Of a DNA stretch of 64,000 bases, positions 25,203 through 36,061 are shown piece after piece. The DNA is from Thioclava sp. GXIMD2076. GTDB lineage: Bacteria; Pseudomonadota; Alphaproteobacteria; Rhodobacterales; Rhodobacteraceae. A program made the translations under genes and the position numbers. The notes below the pieces were generated by a model. It was not told the origin of the DNA. It did no database searches and worked only from the letters and a program-made list of their open reading frames with translations. Where the stretch lies: the NCBI RefSeq assembly GCF_037949795.1, contig NZ_CP149932.1, positions 248,001 through 312,000 on the forward strand, written 5' to 3'. Position 1 is the stretch's first letter. Each line of letters opens with the position of its first letter.

Positions 25203-28034
25203 TCACTCTGCCGCATAGGCCTCGGGTGGCGGGCAGATGCAGATCAGGTTACGATCGCCATGGACATTGTCCACGCGGCCCACCGGCGGCCAGTATTTGT
25301 CCTCGCGGAACGAGCCAGCAGGGAAGCACCCTGCCTCGCGGCTATAGGCGCGGTCCCATTCGGCCACGAGGTCTTCGACCGTATGCGGCGCATGGCGCAG
25401 CGGGCTGTCCTCTGCCGAGATCTCGCCATTCTCCACCGCGCGCACTTCCTCGCGGATCGCCAGAAGCGCCGTGATGAAGCGGTCGATCTCGGCCTTGGTT
25501 TCCGACTCGGTGGGTTCCACCATCAGCGTGCCCGCCACAGGGAAGGACATGGTCGGCGCGTGGAAGCCGTTATCGATCAGGCGCTTGGCCAGATCATCCA
25601 CCGTCACGCCGAATTCGGCAAATCCGCGCGTGTCGAGGATGCATTCATGCGCCACACGGCCACGGTTGCCCATGAAGAGGATCGGATAATCGCCCTTGAG
25701 ACGCGAGGCGATGTAATTGGCGTTCAGGATCGCCACACGGGTCGCCTGGGCCAGCCCCTCGCCGCCCATCATCAGGCAATAGGCCCACGAGATCAGCAGG
25801 ATAGAGGCCGAGCCATAGGGGGCCGCCGACACGGTGCCATCACTGCCTTCCTCGGGGTGACCGGGCAGATAGGGCGCCAGATGCGCCTTCACGCCGATTG
25901 GACCCATGCCCGGACCACCACCGCCATGCGGAATGGCAAAGGTCTTGTGCAGGTTGAGGTGGCTCACATCCGACCCGATCTCGCCCGGTTTCACCAGACC
26001 CACCATCGCGTTCATATTGGCCCCGTCCAGATAGACCTGACCGCCATGTTTATGGGTGATCTCGCAGATCGTGCGGACCGTTTCCTCGAACACGCCATGG
26101 GTTGAGGGATAGGTGATCATGCAGGCCGCCAGATTGGCGCCCGCTTCCGTGGCCTTGGCCTCGAAATCCTCGATATCCACATCGCCATTGGGCGCCGATT
26201 TCACCACCACGACCTTCATACCAGCCATCTGCGCCGAGGCCGGATTGGTGCCATGCGCCGAGACGGGGATCAGGCAGATGTTGCGGTGCTCCTCGCCGCG
26301 TGCCTTGTGATAGGCGGCAATGGTCAGAAGCCCCGCATATTCACCCTGCGCGCCCGAATTGGGCTGCATGGAAAACGCGTCATAGCCGGTGATCTCGCAG
26401 AGTTTCTCCGTCAGATCGGCAATCGCCTCGTGATAGCCCTCGGCCTGATTACGCGGCGCGAACGGATGCAGCGAGCCGAATTCCGGCCAGGTGATCGGCA
26501 TCATCTCGGCGGCGGCATTAAGCTTCATGGTGCAGGAGCCGAGCGGGATCATCGCGCGGTCCAGTGCCAGATCGCGGTCCGAGAGGCGGCGCATATAGCG
26601 CATCATCTCGGATTCGGCGCGGTTCATCTGGAAGACCGGATGGGTGAGATACTCGCTCTCGCGCACCAGCCCTTCGGGGAAGCCACGCTCGACCTCCATG
26701 GGCGCGGGCTCGGTGATGCCGAACGCATCCAGAAGACGCACCAGAACACCCTCATCGGTGATCTCGTCCACCGAGATGCCCACGCGGTCGGTGCCGACCT
26801 TGCGCAGGTTCAGCCCACGGTGACGGGCGGCGGCCATGATACCCTGCTGGCCCACACCCACGCGCACGGTGAGCGTGTCGAAGAACGCTTCGGGCTGCAC
26901 ATCGGCCCCTGCGGCCACCAGCGCATCGCGCAGGCGCACGGCATGATAATGCACGCTCTCGGCAATCGCCTTCAGGCCCATCGGACCATGGAAGACGGCA
27001 TAGAAGGAGGCCATCACCGCCAGGAGAGCCTGCGCGGTGCAGACATTGGAGGTGGCCTTCTCGCGGCGGATATGCTGCTCGCGCGTCTGCAGCGCAAGGC
27101 GGTAGGCCTTGTTGCCATTGGCGTCGATCGACACACCCACAATCCGCCCCGGCATGGAGCGTTTGAACGCATCGCGGCAGGACATGAAGGCCGCATGCGG
27201 GCCACCATAGCCCATCGGCACGCCGAAACGCTGCGCCGACCCCACGGCAATATCAGCACCCATCGCGCCCGGCTCTTTCAGCACGCAGAGCGCCAGAAGA
27301 TCGGTCGCGACCACGGCCACGGCCTTGGCCTCATGCAGCGCCTCGCACTGGGCGGTAAAATCGCGCACATGGCCCAGAGTGCCCGGATACTGGAAGATCG
27401 CGCCAAAGACCTGCTCGGCCACCAGATCCTCGGGCTCGCCCTTGATGATCTCGATGCCCAGCGGATGCGCGCGGGTTTCGATCACGGCAATCGTCTGCGG
27501 GTGGCAATTGATATCGACGAAGAAGGCCTGCGCCTTCGATTTGGCCGAACGCTGCGCCATCGCCATCGCCTCGGCGGCGGCCGTCGCCTCATCGAGAAGC
27601 GAGGCATTGGCCACCGGCAGGCCGGTCAGGTCCGATACCATCGTCTGGTAGTTCAGCAGCGCCTCGAGACGGCCCTGCGCGATCTCGGGCTGGTAGGGCG
27701 TATAGGCCGTATACCATGCCGGATTTTCAAGGATATTGCGCTGGATCGCGGGGGGGGTGACGGTGCCGTAATAGCCCTGCCCGATCAGCGAGGTCATCAC
27801 GCGGTTCTTGGCGGCCACGCCGCGCATCTTCTCCAGCAGACGGTATTCCGACAGAGGCGCCCAGGACAGCGCGTCCTTCTGGCGGATGGCCGCGGGCACG
27901 GTCTCGTCGATCAGCTGGTCGAGTGTCTGGACACCCACCACCTTCAGCATCTCGGCCATTTCCGAGGGGCTGGGGCCGATATGGCGGCGATTGGCGAAAT
28001 CATAGGTATTATAGGCGGAAGGGGTAAAGGGCAT
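25203..28034 (-). CDS. gcvP: Glycine dehydrogenase (decarboxylating), P protein
   Basis: A 943-residue single-chain P protein of the glycine cleavage system. It decarboxylates glycine with PLP and passes the aminomethyl group to lipoyl-GcvH. The C-terminal half carries the PLP lysine in [18 protein letters not shown] and [10 protein letters not shown]. The N-terminal half has the related but inactive fold. The ATG at 28034 gives [23 protein letters not shown] start sequence, as in the family; the frame open to 28142 overlaps the gcvH end and was rejected. It is the last gene of gcvT-gcvH-gcvP, controlled by the glycine riboswitch upstream of gcvT. Confidence 0.97.
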   Translation of the reverse strand: MPFTPSAYNTYDFANRRHIGPSPSEMAEMLKVVGVQTLDQLIDETVPAAIRQKDALSWAPLSEYRLLEKMRGVAAKNRVMTSLIGQGYYGTVTPPAIQRNILENPAWYTAYTPYQPEIAQGRLEALLNYQTMVSDLTGLPVANASLLDEATAAAEAMAMAQRSAKSKAQAFFVDINCHPQTIAVIETRAHPLGIEIIKGEPEDLVAEQVFGAIFQYPGTLGHVRDFTAQCEALHEAKAVAVVATDLLALCVLKEPGAMGADIAVGSAQRFGVPMGYGGPHAAFMSCRDAFKRSMPGRIVGVSIDANGNKAYRLALQTREQHIRREKATSNVCTAQALLAVMASFYAVFHGPMGLKAIAESVHYHAVRLRDALVAAGADVQPEAFFDTLTVRVGVGQQGIMAAARHRGLNLRKVGTDRVGISVDEITDEGVLVRLLDAFGITEPAPMEVERGFPEGLVRESEYLTHPVFQMNRAESEMMRYMRRLSDRDLALDRAMIPLGSCTMKLNAAAEMMPITWPEFGSLHPFAPRNQAEGYHEAIADLTEKLCEITGYDAFSMQPNSGAQGEYAGLLTIAAYHKARGEEHRNICLIPVSAHGTNPASAQMAGMKVVVVKSAPNGDVDIEDFEAKATEAGANLAACMITYPSTHGVFEETVRTICEITHKHGGQVYLDGANMNAMVGLVKPGEIGSDVSHLNLHKTFAIPHGGGGPGMGPIGVKAHLAPYLPGHPEEGSDGTVSAAPYGSASILLISWAYCLMMGGEGLAQATRVAILNANYIASRLKGDYPILFMGNRGRVAHECILDTRGFAEFGVTVDDLAKRLIDNGFHAPTMSFPVAGTLMVEPTESETKAEIDRFITALLAIREEVRAVENGEISAEDSPLRHAPHTVEDLVAEWDRAYSREAGCFPAGSFREDKYWPPVGRVDNVHGDRNLICICPPPEAYAAE

Positions 28035-28109
28035 AGCGCAGCACCTGTTCCAATAGGGGAATCGTCCAGCCCGCAACATGCAGGCTGGAATGGGCGGACC
28101 ATCATGCGA

Positions 28110-28130
28110 ACGGGCCCGCGAAGGGCCCGT
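28110..28130 (-). other. Intercistronic hairpin between gcvH and gcvP
   Basis: ACGGGCCC and GGGCCCGT form an 8-bp perfect stem with a GCGAA loop in the 108-base gap between gcvH and gcvP. There is no U-run, so it is probably a message-stability or partial-attenuation structure rather than a terminator. Confidence 0.5.
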
Positions 28131-28142
28131 CCAACAGGCCAA

Positions 28143-28505
28143 TCAGCCGATGAAGTCTTTATACTCGTCTTCGTCCATGAAGGCGTCGAGCTGGTCCATA
28201 TCCTCCAGCTTCATCTTGAAAAACCAAGCGCCTTCCAGCGGGTCTTCGTTGACCAGCGCGGGATTGTCGGCCAGCGCGTCATTGACCTCGACGATTTCGC
28301 CATCAACGGGGGCGCTGATGTCAGATGCCGCCTTGACCGACTCGATCACGCAGATCTCGTCACCCTTGGCCACTTGCGTGCCGGGCTCGGGCAGTTCGAC
28401 AAAGACCACATCGCCAAGCTGCTCGGAGGCGTGCTCGGTGATGCCGACAACAACCAGATCGCCCTCGACGCGGAGCCATTCATGCTCTTCGGTGAATTTC
28501 ATCAT
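28143..28505 (-). CDS. gcvH: Glycine cleavage system H protein (lipoyl carrier)
   Basis: A 120-residue carrier that shuttles the methylamine group between GcvP, GcvT and lipoamide dehydrogenase. The lipoyl-lysine site is ESVKAASD (about residue 60). The protein begins [11 protein letters not shown], as in the family. Two adjacent ATG codons exist (28505 and 28502). GGGGA lies 4 and 7 bases upstream respectively, so the second may be used. It lies 47 bases after gcvT. Confidence 0.96.
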   Translation of the reverse strand: MMKFTEEHEWLRVEGDLVVVGITEHASEQLGDVVFVELPEPGTQVAKGDEICVIESVKAASDISAPVDGEIVEVNDALADNPALVNEDPLEGAWFFKMKLEDMDQLDAFMDEDEYKDFIG

Positions 28506-28552
28506 GCGTTCCCCTGTATGATGATACTTGTGCCTATGACACGAAGGTAGGT

Positions 28553-29653
28553 TTAACGTTTGTAGGTTTGCGCCTGGAAGGGCATCGCCGACACGGTGGC
28601 AGGCAGGCGTTTACCGCGGACCTCGCCCCAGACGGTATCGCCTTCACGGAAGCTCGAGGGCAGATAGGCCATGGCAATAGGCGCACCCACCGAGGGGCCG
28701 AAACCGCCCGAGGTGATCGTGCCGATCATGGTGCCGCCCTCGGCTGCGTCAAAGATCTCGACACCCTCGCGCATCGGCGCGCGGCCCTCGGGGCGCAGGC
28801 CCATGCGGCGGCGGTCTGCGCCGCTGTCCAGCTGGGACAGAATGCGCTCCGCGCCGGGGAAGCCGCCCTCGCGGGCGCCGCCCTTGCGGCGGACCTTCTG
28901 GATGGCCCATGCGATATCGCCCTCGACCGGCGTGGTGGTGGTGTCGATATCATGGCCATAGAGGCACAGCCCCGCCTCGAGGCGCAGGCTGTCGCGCGCG
29001 CCCAGACCAATGGGGGCAACCTCGTCCATATCGAGAAGTGCCTGCGTGAAGGCCACGGCCACGGCGGAAGGCACCGAAATCTCGTAACCATCCTCGCCGG
29101 TATAGCCCGAGCGCGAGATCCAGAGCGTCTGACCCTGCCATCCGGCCTCCGCCACATCCATGAAGCGCATCCCGGCCACAGCGGGCATCAGGCGGGCCAG
29201 CGCGGCTTCGGCCTTGGGCCCTTGCAGTGCGATGAGCGCACGGTCACGGATCACCGTCACCTCGGGCAGATGCGCCTGAAGATGCGCGATATCGGCCTCG
29301 GCACAAGCGGCATTGACGACGAGGAAGAGATGGTCCGATTTCCGCGCGATCATCAGATCGTCCAGAATGCCGCCCGCTTCATTGGTGAAGATCCCATAGC
29401 GCTGGCGGCCTTCCTTGAGACCCGCGATATCCACGGGGATCAGCGCCTCGAGCGCGTCGATGGCCGAAAGCGGCACGATCACCTGCCCCATATGCGAGAC
29501 ATCGAACAGCCCCGCCTCGGCGCGGGTGTGGAGGTGCTCCTTCATGACGCCCATGGGATATTGCACCGGCATTTCCCAGCCAGCGAAGGGCACCATCTTG
29601 GCGCCCAGAGAGACGTGCAGATCATACAGATCCGTGCGCAAGAGCTCCGTCAT
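28553..29653 (-). CDS. gcvT: Aminomethyltransferase, glycine cleavage T protein
   Basis: A 366-residue enzyme that transfers the methylene group to tetrahydrofolate and releases ammonia. The folate-binding features are visible: [40 protein letters not shown] and [17 protein letters not shown]. The start ATG at 29653 has GGGAGATC upstream. It is the first gene of the operon, preceded by a tandem glycine riboswitch. Confidence 0.97.
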   Translation of the reverse strand: MTELLRTDLYDLHVSLGAKMVPFAGWEMPVQYPMGVMKEHLHTRAEAGLFDVSHMGQVIVPLSAIDALEALIPVDIAGLKEGRQRYGIFTNEAGGILDDLMIARKSDHLFLVVNAACAEADIAHLQAHLPEVTVIRDRALIALQGPKAEAALARLMPAVAGMRFMDVAEAGWQGQTLWISRSGYTGEDGYEISVPSAVAVAFTQALLDMDEVAPIGLGARDSLRLEAGLCLYGHDIDTTTTPVEGDIAWAIQKVRRKGGAREGGFPGAERILSQLDSGADRRRMGLRPEGRAPMREGVEIFDAAEGGTMIGTITSGGFGPSVGAPIAMAYLPSSFREGDTVWGEVRGKRLPATVSAMPFQAQTYKR

Positions 29654-29756
29654 CGGGATCTCCCTATATAGAGCCGGATCTCCGGCATCGATGTGTTTCG
29701 TCGCAGGATAATCCCGCGACCGCTCGATGCCCCATCTGTCCCTGCCCGACCCCGTA

Positions 29757-29913
29757 CGGGTCTCAGGCGCCTGAGAATGTTATTCCTTCGGCGGACGCAG
29801 TTTCCCGCGCCTCTCTCCAGAGTCTGTAGCCGTTCGGTCCTTTTGCCTGAGAGTTTCCCGGGGCGGTTGCTCCTTCGGCACCGGCGCGATGGCCGGATTC
29901 TCCCGTAGCGGCT
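29757..29913 (-). ncRNA. Tandem glycine riboswitch controlling gcvTHP
   Basis: In the leftward RNA two glycine aptamers are recognisable. The first runs from GGGAGAAUCC through GCCGAAGGAGCAAC to CUCUCAGGCAAAAGGACCG. The second runs from CUCUGGAGAGAGG through GCCGAAGGAAUAAC to UUCUCAGGC. These are the conserved cores of the gcvT RNA. A TCTCAGGC/GCCTGAGA palindrome (29761-29776) follows and may belong to the expression platform. gcvT starts about 100 bases downstream. No U-tract terminator was seen, so translational control or another mechanism is possible. It fills most of the 358-base gap between gcvT and the HAD gene. Confidence 0.93.
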
Positions 29914-30011
29914 GTTGCAGGTGGGATGCCCGATCCCGTGTCGCAGAGCAAGTGATTTTTACGCAAAACCGACGCTTGCACGCGGATTTGCGACTTTATG
30001 CCACCCACCGC

Positions 30012-30647
30012 TCAGGCAGGCAGCAGTTCCAGTAGACGGCTGGCACAAGGCAGGCCCAGCGTCTCGCGCAAGCCCGGCGCCATATCGGGGGCGGCATAGA
30101 CGGTCATACCCGCCGCCTGCCCTGCCTGCACGCCGGTGGGGCTGTCCTCGACCACGGCACATTGCGCGGGGTCCACATCCAGAAGCCACGCGCCACGCAG
30201 ATAGGGTTCCGGCTCTGGTTTGCCCTGACGGACATCATTACGGCTGACGAGCAATGTGCCGGGCAGATCGAGCCCCAGACGCACCAGATTGGCCATCAGC
30301 AGGCGACGGTCGGAATTGGAGACGGCCATCTGTCTGACCCCCTGCGCCGCCAGCCCGTTCCAGATCTCCATTGCCTTCGGGAAGGCATGAACATCGTCCA
30401 GCATCGCCATATAAAGCGCATGCCGACGCGCGGTCCATTCGGCAAGACCCAGCTCCAGCCCGCATTTCTGAACCAGATAGGCATGGCAGCGCTCCTCGCT
30501 CATGCCCAGAATGCGGTCATGCAGATCGTCGGGCAGGTCGAGGCCGAGCCCGTCGATGGCCTGATGGAAGGAGCGCTCGTGCACCGGCTCGCTATCGGCC
30601 AGCGTCCCGTCGATATCCCAGAAAATGGCCTGATGCGGAAAACTCAT
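30012..30647 (-). CDS. HAD-superfamily phosphatase
   Basis: A 211-residue hydrolase. Motif I is FWDIDGTLADSEP (nucleophile Asp near residue 10), motif II AVSNSD, motif III with the Lys of QGKPEPEPYL, and motif IV VEDSPTGVQAG. The helical cap after motif I places it with phosphoglycolate phosphatase/beta-phosphoglucomutase-like enzymes. The substrate is unknown. The ATG at 30647 has AGGAG; the frame open to 30680 was not used. It lies 116 bases downstream of the decarboxylase gene on the same strand, so they may be co-transcribed. Confidence 0.88.
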   Translation of the reverse strand: MSFPHQAIFWDIDGTLADSEPVHERSFHQAIDGLGLDLPDDLHDRILGMSEERCHAYLVQKCGLELGLAEWTARRHALYMAMLDDVHAFPKAMEIWNGLAAQGVRQMAVSNSDRRLLMANLVRLGLDLPGTLLVSRNDVRQGKPEPEPYLRGAWLLDVDPAQCAVVEDSPTGVQAGQAAGMTVYAAPDMAPGLRETLGLPCASRLLELLPA

Positions 30648-30763
30648 AGGGGCTCCTGTCTTTTGGGCGGCAATAGTCACAACAAGGCAAGCATAGCGCC
30701 CAAATCGGGTCGCGTCACCCGATCAGACCGGCAGATCGGACCGGATGACGCGTGAGGCCGTTC

Positions 30764-33055
30764 TTATTCCGCGACGCAATCGGCGAAATACTGGATCTGG
30801 CCGTCGGGGCCGGTCTCCTGCACGAGCCCATGGATATCGGTCTCGAAGCCCGGACATTCACGGGCGAATTCGCGGTTGAACTTGAGGTAATCCACGATCC
30901 GCTTGTTGAAGACCTCGCCCGGGATCAGCAAGGGGATGCCCGGCGGATAGGGCGTCACGAGGCTCGTGGTGATGCGCCCTTCCAGATCGTCGATCGGCAC
31001 GCGCTGCGTGGTGCGCCGCGCGATATGCGAGAACGCATCCGAGGGCGTCAGCGCCGGCGTCAGATCCGAGAGATAGATCTCGGTCGAGAGCTTGGCCACG
31101 TCATATTTGGCATAGAGCTTGTGGACATGCTCGCACAGATCACGCAGGCCCATCCGCTCGTAGCGCGGTTGCTTCTGGCAGAATTCCGGCATCGCCTTCC
31201 ATAGGGGCTGGTTCTTGTCGAAATCGTCCTTGAACTGCTGGAGCGCGGTCAGGAGCGTGTTCCAGCGGCCCTTGGTGATCCCGATGGTGAACATGATGAA
31301 GAAGGAATAGAGGCCGGTCTTCTCGACCACGACGCCATGTTCGGCCAGATATTTGGTCACGATGGAGGCCGGAATACCCCATTCGTCGAAGCGGCCATCA
31401 AGGTTGAGACCGGGAGTGACGATGGTCGCCTTGATCGGGTCGAGCATGTTGAAGCCGGGCGCCATATCGCCAAAGCCATGCCAGCTATCACCACCGCCGG
31501 TTTCCACACCCTCGGCATCGGTCTTCTTCAGAACCCAGTCGCGCGCCTGACCCATCCCGTCGGAATTGTGGTCGAAATCTTCCGGCCCCCAGACCTTGAA
31601 CCACCAGTCGGAGGCGTATTCCTCGTCGACCTTGGCCATGGCGCGGCGGAAATTGAGGCTTTCGACAATGCTCTCCTCGACAAGCGCCGTGCCTCCCGGA
31701 GGTTCCATCATGGCCGCGGCCACATCGCAGGACGCGATGATCGAATATTGCGGGGAGGTCGAGGTGTGCATCAGATAGGCCTCGTTGAAAAGGCTGCGGT
31801 CGAGCTTGATCTCCTCGCTATCCTGCACCAGCACATGGCTCGCCTGAGAGATCCCCGCGAGGAGCTTGTGCACCGATTGCGTCGCATAGGTCACCGATTT
31901 CTTGGTGCGCCCGCGCTTGCGGCCCATCGCATGGAACTGGCCATAAAACGGGTGGAAGGCCGCATGCGGCAGCCATGCCTCGTCGAAATGGAGGTTTTCG
32001 ATATGACCGTCGAGCATCCCTTTGATCTCTTCGGTATTATACAGGACCCCGTCATAGGTCGACTGGGTGATAGTCAGGATGCGCGGCGTGGTGGCCTCTT
32101 TATCCGCATCCTTCAGAAGCGGGTTCGCGGCAATCTTGGCGCGGATCGACTCCATCGTGAATTCCGATTTCTGGATCGGGCCGATGATGCCGAAATGGTT
32201 GCGCGTGGGCTTCAGAAAGACCGGTATAGCCCCGGTCATGATGATCGAATGCAGGATCGACTTGTGGCAGTTGCGATCCACCACCACCACATCGCCGGGC
32301 GCGACCGTATGGTGCCAGACGATCTTGTTGGAGGTCGAGGTGCCATTGGTCACGAAGAAGCAGTGATCGGAGTTGAAAATCCGCGCGGCATTGCGCTCGG
32401 AGGCTCCGATCGCGCCGTTATGGTCCAGAAGCTGGCCCAGCTCCTCGACCGCATTACACACATCGGCGCGCAGCATGTTCTCGCCGTAGAACTGGTGATA
32501 CATCTGGCCGATCGGTGATTTCAGGAAAGCCACGCCGCCCGAATGCCCCGGGCAATGCCACGAATAGGACCCGTCCTCGGCATAGTCCAGAAGCGCCTTG
32601 AAGAAGGGCGGCTGGATACCCTCCAGATAGGATTTCGCCTCGCGGATGATATGGCGGGCCACGAATTCGGGCGTGTCCTCGAAGGCGTGGATGAACCCGT
32701 GCAGCTCGCGCAGGATATCATTGGGAAGATGGCGCGAGGTCTTGGTCTCGCCATAGATATAGATCGGCACATCGGGGTTCTTCCAGCGCACTTCCTCGAT
32801 GAAGTTGCGCAGGTTCATCACCGCAGGGTCCAGATCGGGGCCAGGCGTGAATTCCTCGTCATCGATCGACAAAACAAAAGCCGAGGCGCGCGATTGTTGC
32901 TGGGCAAATTGCGACAGATCGCCATAGCTTGTAGCACCCAGCACCTCGAACCCTTCGGTTTCAATCGCTTGCGCCAGAGCACGAATGCCGAAGCCGGAGG
33001 AATTCTCCGAGCGGAAATCCTCGTCGATGATGACAATGGGGAAACGGAACTTCAT
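30764..33055 (-). CDS. Orn/Lys/Arg decarboxylase family, PLP-dependent
   Basis: A 763-residue fold-type I decarboxylase of the AdiA/CadA/SpeF family. The N-terminal response-regulator-like wing domain (1-130) starts MKFRFPIVIIDEDF. The catalytic core has HCPGHSGGVAFLKSP, TNGTSTSNKIVWH and the PLP lysine in TQSVHKLLAGISQASH. The C-terminal domain contains VTPYPPGIPLLIPGE. Length and the spacing of these motifs fit the biodegradative arginine/lysine/ornithine enzymes. Which amino acid is used cannot be read from sequence by eye. AAGGAG lies eight bases before the ATG at 33055. It makes a polyamine precursor or serves acid resistance. No antiporter gene is adjacent. Confidence 0.93.
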   Translation of the reverse strand: MKFRFPIVIIDEDFRSENSSGFGIRALAQAIETEGFEVLGATSYGDLSQFAQQQSRASAFVLSIDDEEFTPGPDLDPAVMNLRNFIEEVRWKNPDVPIYIYGETKTSRHLPNDILRELHGFIHAFEDTPEFVARHIIREAKSYLEGIQPPFFKALLDYAEDGSYSWHCPGHSGGVAFLKSPIGQMYHQFYGENMLRADVCNAVEELGQLLDHNGAIGASERNAARIFNSDHCFFVTNGTSTSNKIVWHHTVAPGDVVVVDRNCHKSILHSIIMTGAIPVFLKPTRNHFGIIGPIQKSEFTMESIRAKIAANPLLKDADKEATTPRILTITQSTYDGVLYNTEEIKGMLDGHIENLHFDEAWLPHAAFHPFYGQFHAMGRKRGRTKKSVTYATQSVHKLLAGISQASHVLVQDSEEIKLDRSLFNEAYLMHTSTSPQYSIIASCDVAAAMMEPPGGTALVEESIVESLNFRRAMAKVDEEYASDWWFKVWGPEDFDHNSDGMGQARDWVLKKTDAEGVETGGGDSWHGFGDMAPGFNMLDPIKATIVTPGLNLDGRFDEWGIPASIVTKYLAEHGVVVEKTGLYSFFIMFTIGITKGRWNTLLTALQQFKDDFDKNQPLWKAMPEFCQKQPRYERMGLRDLCEHVHKLYAKYDVAKLSTEIYLSDLTPALTPSDAFSHIARRTTQRVPIDDLEGRITTSLVTPYPPGIPLLIPGEVFNKRIVDYLKFNREFARECPGFETDIHGLVQETGPDGQIQYFADCVAE

Positions 33056-33295
33056 CAAACTCTCCTTGAGCGATGGCACGGGGCATTGCGCCATCCAGGT
33101 CACCCGCCGATCCGGACCGGCTGCACGGGCGGTTGCCCGTTTGTCCCCTCTCGCGCCGCGAGCGTCAAGCCATCACCCACATTCCGGCCCGTTACAGCCA
33201 TCACGAAAGCGATGGAAATGCAGATCTCCTTTAGGGAGAATTTAAGGCAAGTGCTTTATCCCGACAATTGTATATGATTGAGGAGATTCGTGCCG

Positions 33296-36061
33296 ATGAG
33301 CGCCGATATGTCGGATCTGGATCTGGAAGCTGCCCGTAAGCTTCTGATCAAAGCGAGTATTTTGATGCGTGTCGGCATGCCCGATGGCAAGGTCCAAACC
33401 GCCAACAAAACGGCGAATCAGCTTGTGGGCGGCGGCAACAACACACCGATCAACGCCCATTTCCCCTCGTTCTTCCGCGAAGCCGACTATGTGAAAGAAT
33501 GTCTGGAACGGGCGAACGCCACCGGCGAGGCGGTCGAATTCCATGTGCATCTGATCGACGAACGCTCGAGCATCACCTTCTTCGGCATCGCCAACAAGGT
33601 GGGCGAGGAACCGACCGTCATTGTGGACGGGCGTCTGATCCCGATGGATGACGAGACCCGCTCGCGCCTCGATGCGGTCGAGCGCACGCAGGCGGTGATC
33701 GAGTTCGAGACCGATGGGACCATCATCCGCGCCAACGAAAATTTTCTGTCGCAGATGGGCTACGAGGTGGCCGAGATCGAGGGCCAGAGCCACAAGATCT
33801 TCTGCACGCCCGAATTTTCCTCCTCCAAAGAGTATCAGCAGCTATGGAAACGCCTGCGCGCGGGAGAGGCCGTGGATGGCGAGTTCGAGCGGATTACCAA
33901 AGATGGCGCGACCGTCTGGTTGCGGGCGAATTACAACCCGATTTTCGGCCCCAATGGCCGTGTCGTGCGCGTCGCCAAATTCGCGATGGACATCACCGAG
34001 AACAAGTTGGCGCAAGCCGAGGTGGATGGCAAACTGAGCGCCGTCGACCGTGCCTTGGCGATGATCGAGTTTACGCCTGAGGGCGAGGTGCTCACCGCCT
34101 ATGACAATTTCCTTAAACTCACCGGCTACCGCCTCGAGGAAATCAAGGGCCAGCACCACCGAATGTTCTGTAGCGAGCTGTATACCGCCTCGCCGGATTA
34201 CGGTCTCTTCTGGGCCAAGCTTTCGTCCGGCAAGGCGGATGCGGGCGAATATATGCGCATTGGCAAAGACGGCAAACGCATCTGGATCCGTGCCAGCTAC
34301 AACCCTGTCATCGCCCCCAACGGACAGGTGCTCAAGGTTGTGAAAGCCGCACTCGATGTGACCGCCGAGCGCAATGCCGCCAACGAGATCCAAGGCCGGA
34401 TGGATGCGGTCAAAAGTTGCCAGCTGGTGGCTGAATATACGCCTGAAGGTCTGCTGCTGGAAATGAACGCGCCCTATCTCAAAGCGTCGGGCTATGAGCT
34501 GGAAGATCTGTTCCGCAAACCTGTCTACAAAATCTGGGAACGTAGCGGCGAGGAAACGCTGGAATTCGAGCGCTTCTGGCAGCGTCTTGCTACCGGCGAG
34601 TGCCTTTGTGGCACCTATCGCCGCTACTCCAAATCGGGCAGCGATTTCTATCTCTATTCGAATTTCAGCCCGATCCATGATGCCGAGGGCAAAATCATCC
34701 GCATCATCGAACTGAGCCGCGACATCACCAAAGAGCGCTATAGCGCGGCCGAGCATGAGGGCACGGTCATGGCGATCAACCGCGCTCAGGCGGTAATCGA
34801 ATTCGACCTGTCCGGCAAAATTCTCGCCGCCAATAAGAATTTCCTAGAACTGATGGGCTATAAGGCCGATGAAATTCTCGGCAAGCATCACCGGATCTTT
34901 TGCAAGGCGGATCACGCGGGTTCGGAGGCCTATCGCAGTTTCTGGGAAACGCTGGGGCGGGGCGAATATGTGGCCAATGAATTTGTCCGCCTCACCCGCC
35001 GCGGCGAGGAGGTCTATATTCAGGCCAGCTACAATCCGGTCTTCGATGCCGATGGCCGTCCGCTCAAAATCATCAAATTCGCGACCGACATCACCGCACA
35101 GCGCAAGCGAAACGCGGAATTCGAGTGCAAGTTCAACGCCATCGACCGCGCACAGGCAGTGATCCAGTTCGATCTCGAAGGCAACATCATGGCCGCCAAC
35201 GAGAATTTCCTGCGGGTCACCGGCTATTCGATGCGTGAGCTGCAGGGCCAGCACCATTCTATGTTCTGCACCCCGGACCACGTCAAATCGCAGGAATACC
35301 GCGATTTCTGGATCTCTCTGCGCAAGGGGGAGGAGCAGGATGGCCGCTTCCACCGGATGGCAAAATTCGACCGTGATTTCTGGATACAGGCCACCTATGC
35401 ACCGCTCCTCGATATTCATGGAGAACCGATCGGTGTCATCAAATACGCCCATGATGTAACCTCGCAGGTGCAGCTCGAGCAGCTGATCCGCGAGAAGGCC
35501 CATGCGATGCGACGGATGGTCGCCCAGCTCGAGGGATCGATCAAGAAGATCGACACCTCAACCGGCTTCACCATCTCGGTGTCACGCGATACCGAGAAAG
35601 CGGCATCAGGCGGGTTCGAAGAGCTCAACCGTGCTATCGAGGTCATCGAAACGATTGCGAAATCCTCCAAGGATGTCACAGAGATGGCGCGGGTGATCAG
35701 CGATATTGCCAACCAGACCAACCTGCTGGCCTTCAACGCCGCCATCGAGGCAGCCCGGGCCGGTGAATATGGCGTAGGCTTCTCTGTCGTGGCCGACGAG
35801 GTGCGCAAGCTGGCCGAGCGCAGCTCCACGGCAGCCCTCGAGATCACCCGTTTGGTCAATGAGAGCGGTGCGCAGGTGCAGCTGGGCAAAGAGCGCTCGA
35901 GCAGCGCCCGCACCGCCTTCGAGCGCATCGTCGAGCGGGTGAAGGAAACCGGCGGCGCGGTCGATGAAATCTTTGGTTCGGTCGCCGAACAGAAGGACGT
36001 CTCGAAAAATGTCGTCAACATGATCTCGGCTCTGAGCGATGTGGTGAGCGACCGCGCATGA
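33296..36061 (+). CDS. Soluble chemoreceptor with five tandem PAS units and a short MCP domain
   Basis: About 921 residues without membrane helices. A degenerate PAS-like N-terminal region is followed by five PAS units starting at residues 124, 246, 368, 490 and 612. Each begins with a (A/C)V-Q-type helix leading to VIEF..DG and ends in an ITxx/VTxx strand. The spacing is exactly 122 residues each time. The C-terminal 180 residues form a short methyl-accepting signalling domain with tip IANQTNLLAFNAAIEAARAG. Such receptors sense cytoplasmic signals such as redox state or oxygen through heme or FAD, but no cofactor residue can be named with confidence. The ATG at 33296 is chosen; TTG 33278 and GTG 33290 are alternatives with closer AGGAG spacing for the GTG. 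Its stop overlaps the CheW-like gene by ATGA. Confidence 0.92.
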   Translation: MSADMSDLDLEAARKLLIKASILMRVGMPDGKVQTANKTANQLVGGGNNTPINAHFPSFFREADYVKECLERANATGEAVEFHVHLIDERSSITFFGIANKVGEEPTVIVDGRLIPMDDETRSRLDAVERTQAVIEFETDGTIIRANENFLSQMGYEVAEIEGQSHKIFCTPEFSSSKEYQQLWKRLRAGEAVDGEFERITKDGATVWLRANYNPIFGPNGRVVRVAKFAMDITENKLAQAEVDGKLSAVDRALAMIEFTPEGEVLTAYDNFLKLTGYRLEEIKGQHHRMFCSELYTASPDYGLFWAKLSSGKADAGEYMRIGKDGKRIWIRASYNPVIAPNGQVLKVVKAALDVTAERNAANEIQGRMDAVKSCQLVAEYTPEGLLLEMNAPYLKASGYELEDLFRKPVYKIWERSGEETLEFERFWQRLATGECLCGTYRRYSKSGSDFYLYSNFSPIHDAEGKIIRIIELSRDITKERYSAAEHEGTVMAINRAQAVIEFDLSGKILAANKNFLELMGYKADEILGKHHRIFCKADHAGSEAYRSFWETLGRGEYVANEFVRLTRRGEEVYIQASYNPVFDADGRPLKIIKFATDITAQRKRNAEFECKFNAIDRAQAVIQFDLEGNIMAANENFLRVTGYSMRELQGQHHSMFCTPDHVKSQEYRDFWISLRKGEEQDGRFHRMAKFDRDFWIQATYAPLLDIHGEPIGVIKYAHDVTSQVQLEQLIREKAHAMRRMVAQLEGSIKKIDTSTGFTISVSRDTEKAASGGFEELNRAIEVIETIAKSSKDVTEMARVISDIANQTNLLAFNAAIEAARAGEYGVGFSVVADEVRKLAERSSTAALEITRLVNESGAQVQLGKERSSSARTAFERIVERVKETGGAVDEIFGSVAEQKDVSKNVVNMISALSDVVSDRA

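Noticed and set aside
26253..28550. 765-codon open frame opposite gcvP/gcvH
   Set aside because: Antisense of clear gcv genes, with biased composition and no motifs.
30012..33055. Acid-resistance cluster of decarboxylase plus antiporter
   Set aside because: Only the decarboxylase is present; the neighbour is a HAD phosphatase and no amino-acid antiporter is adjacent.
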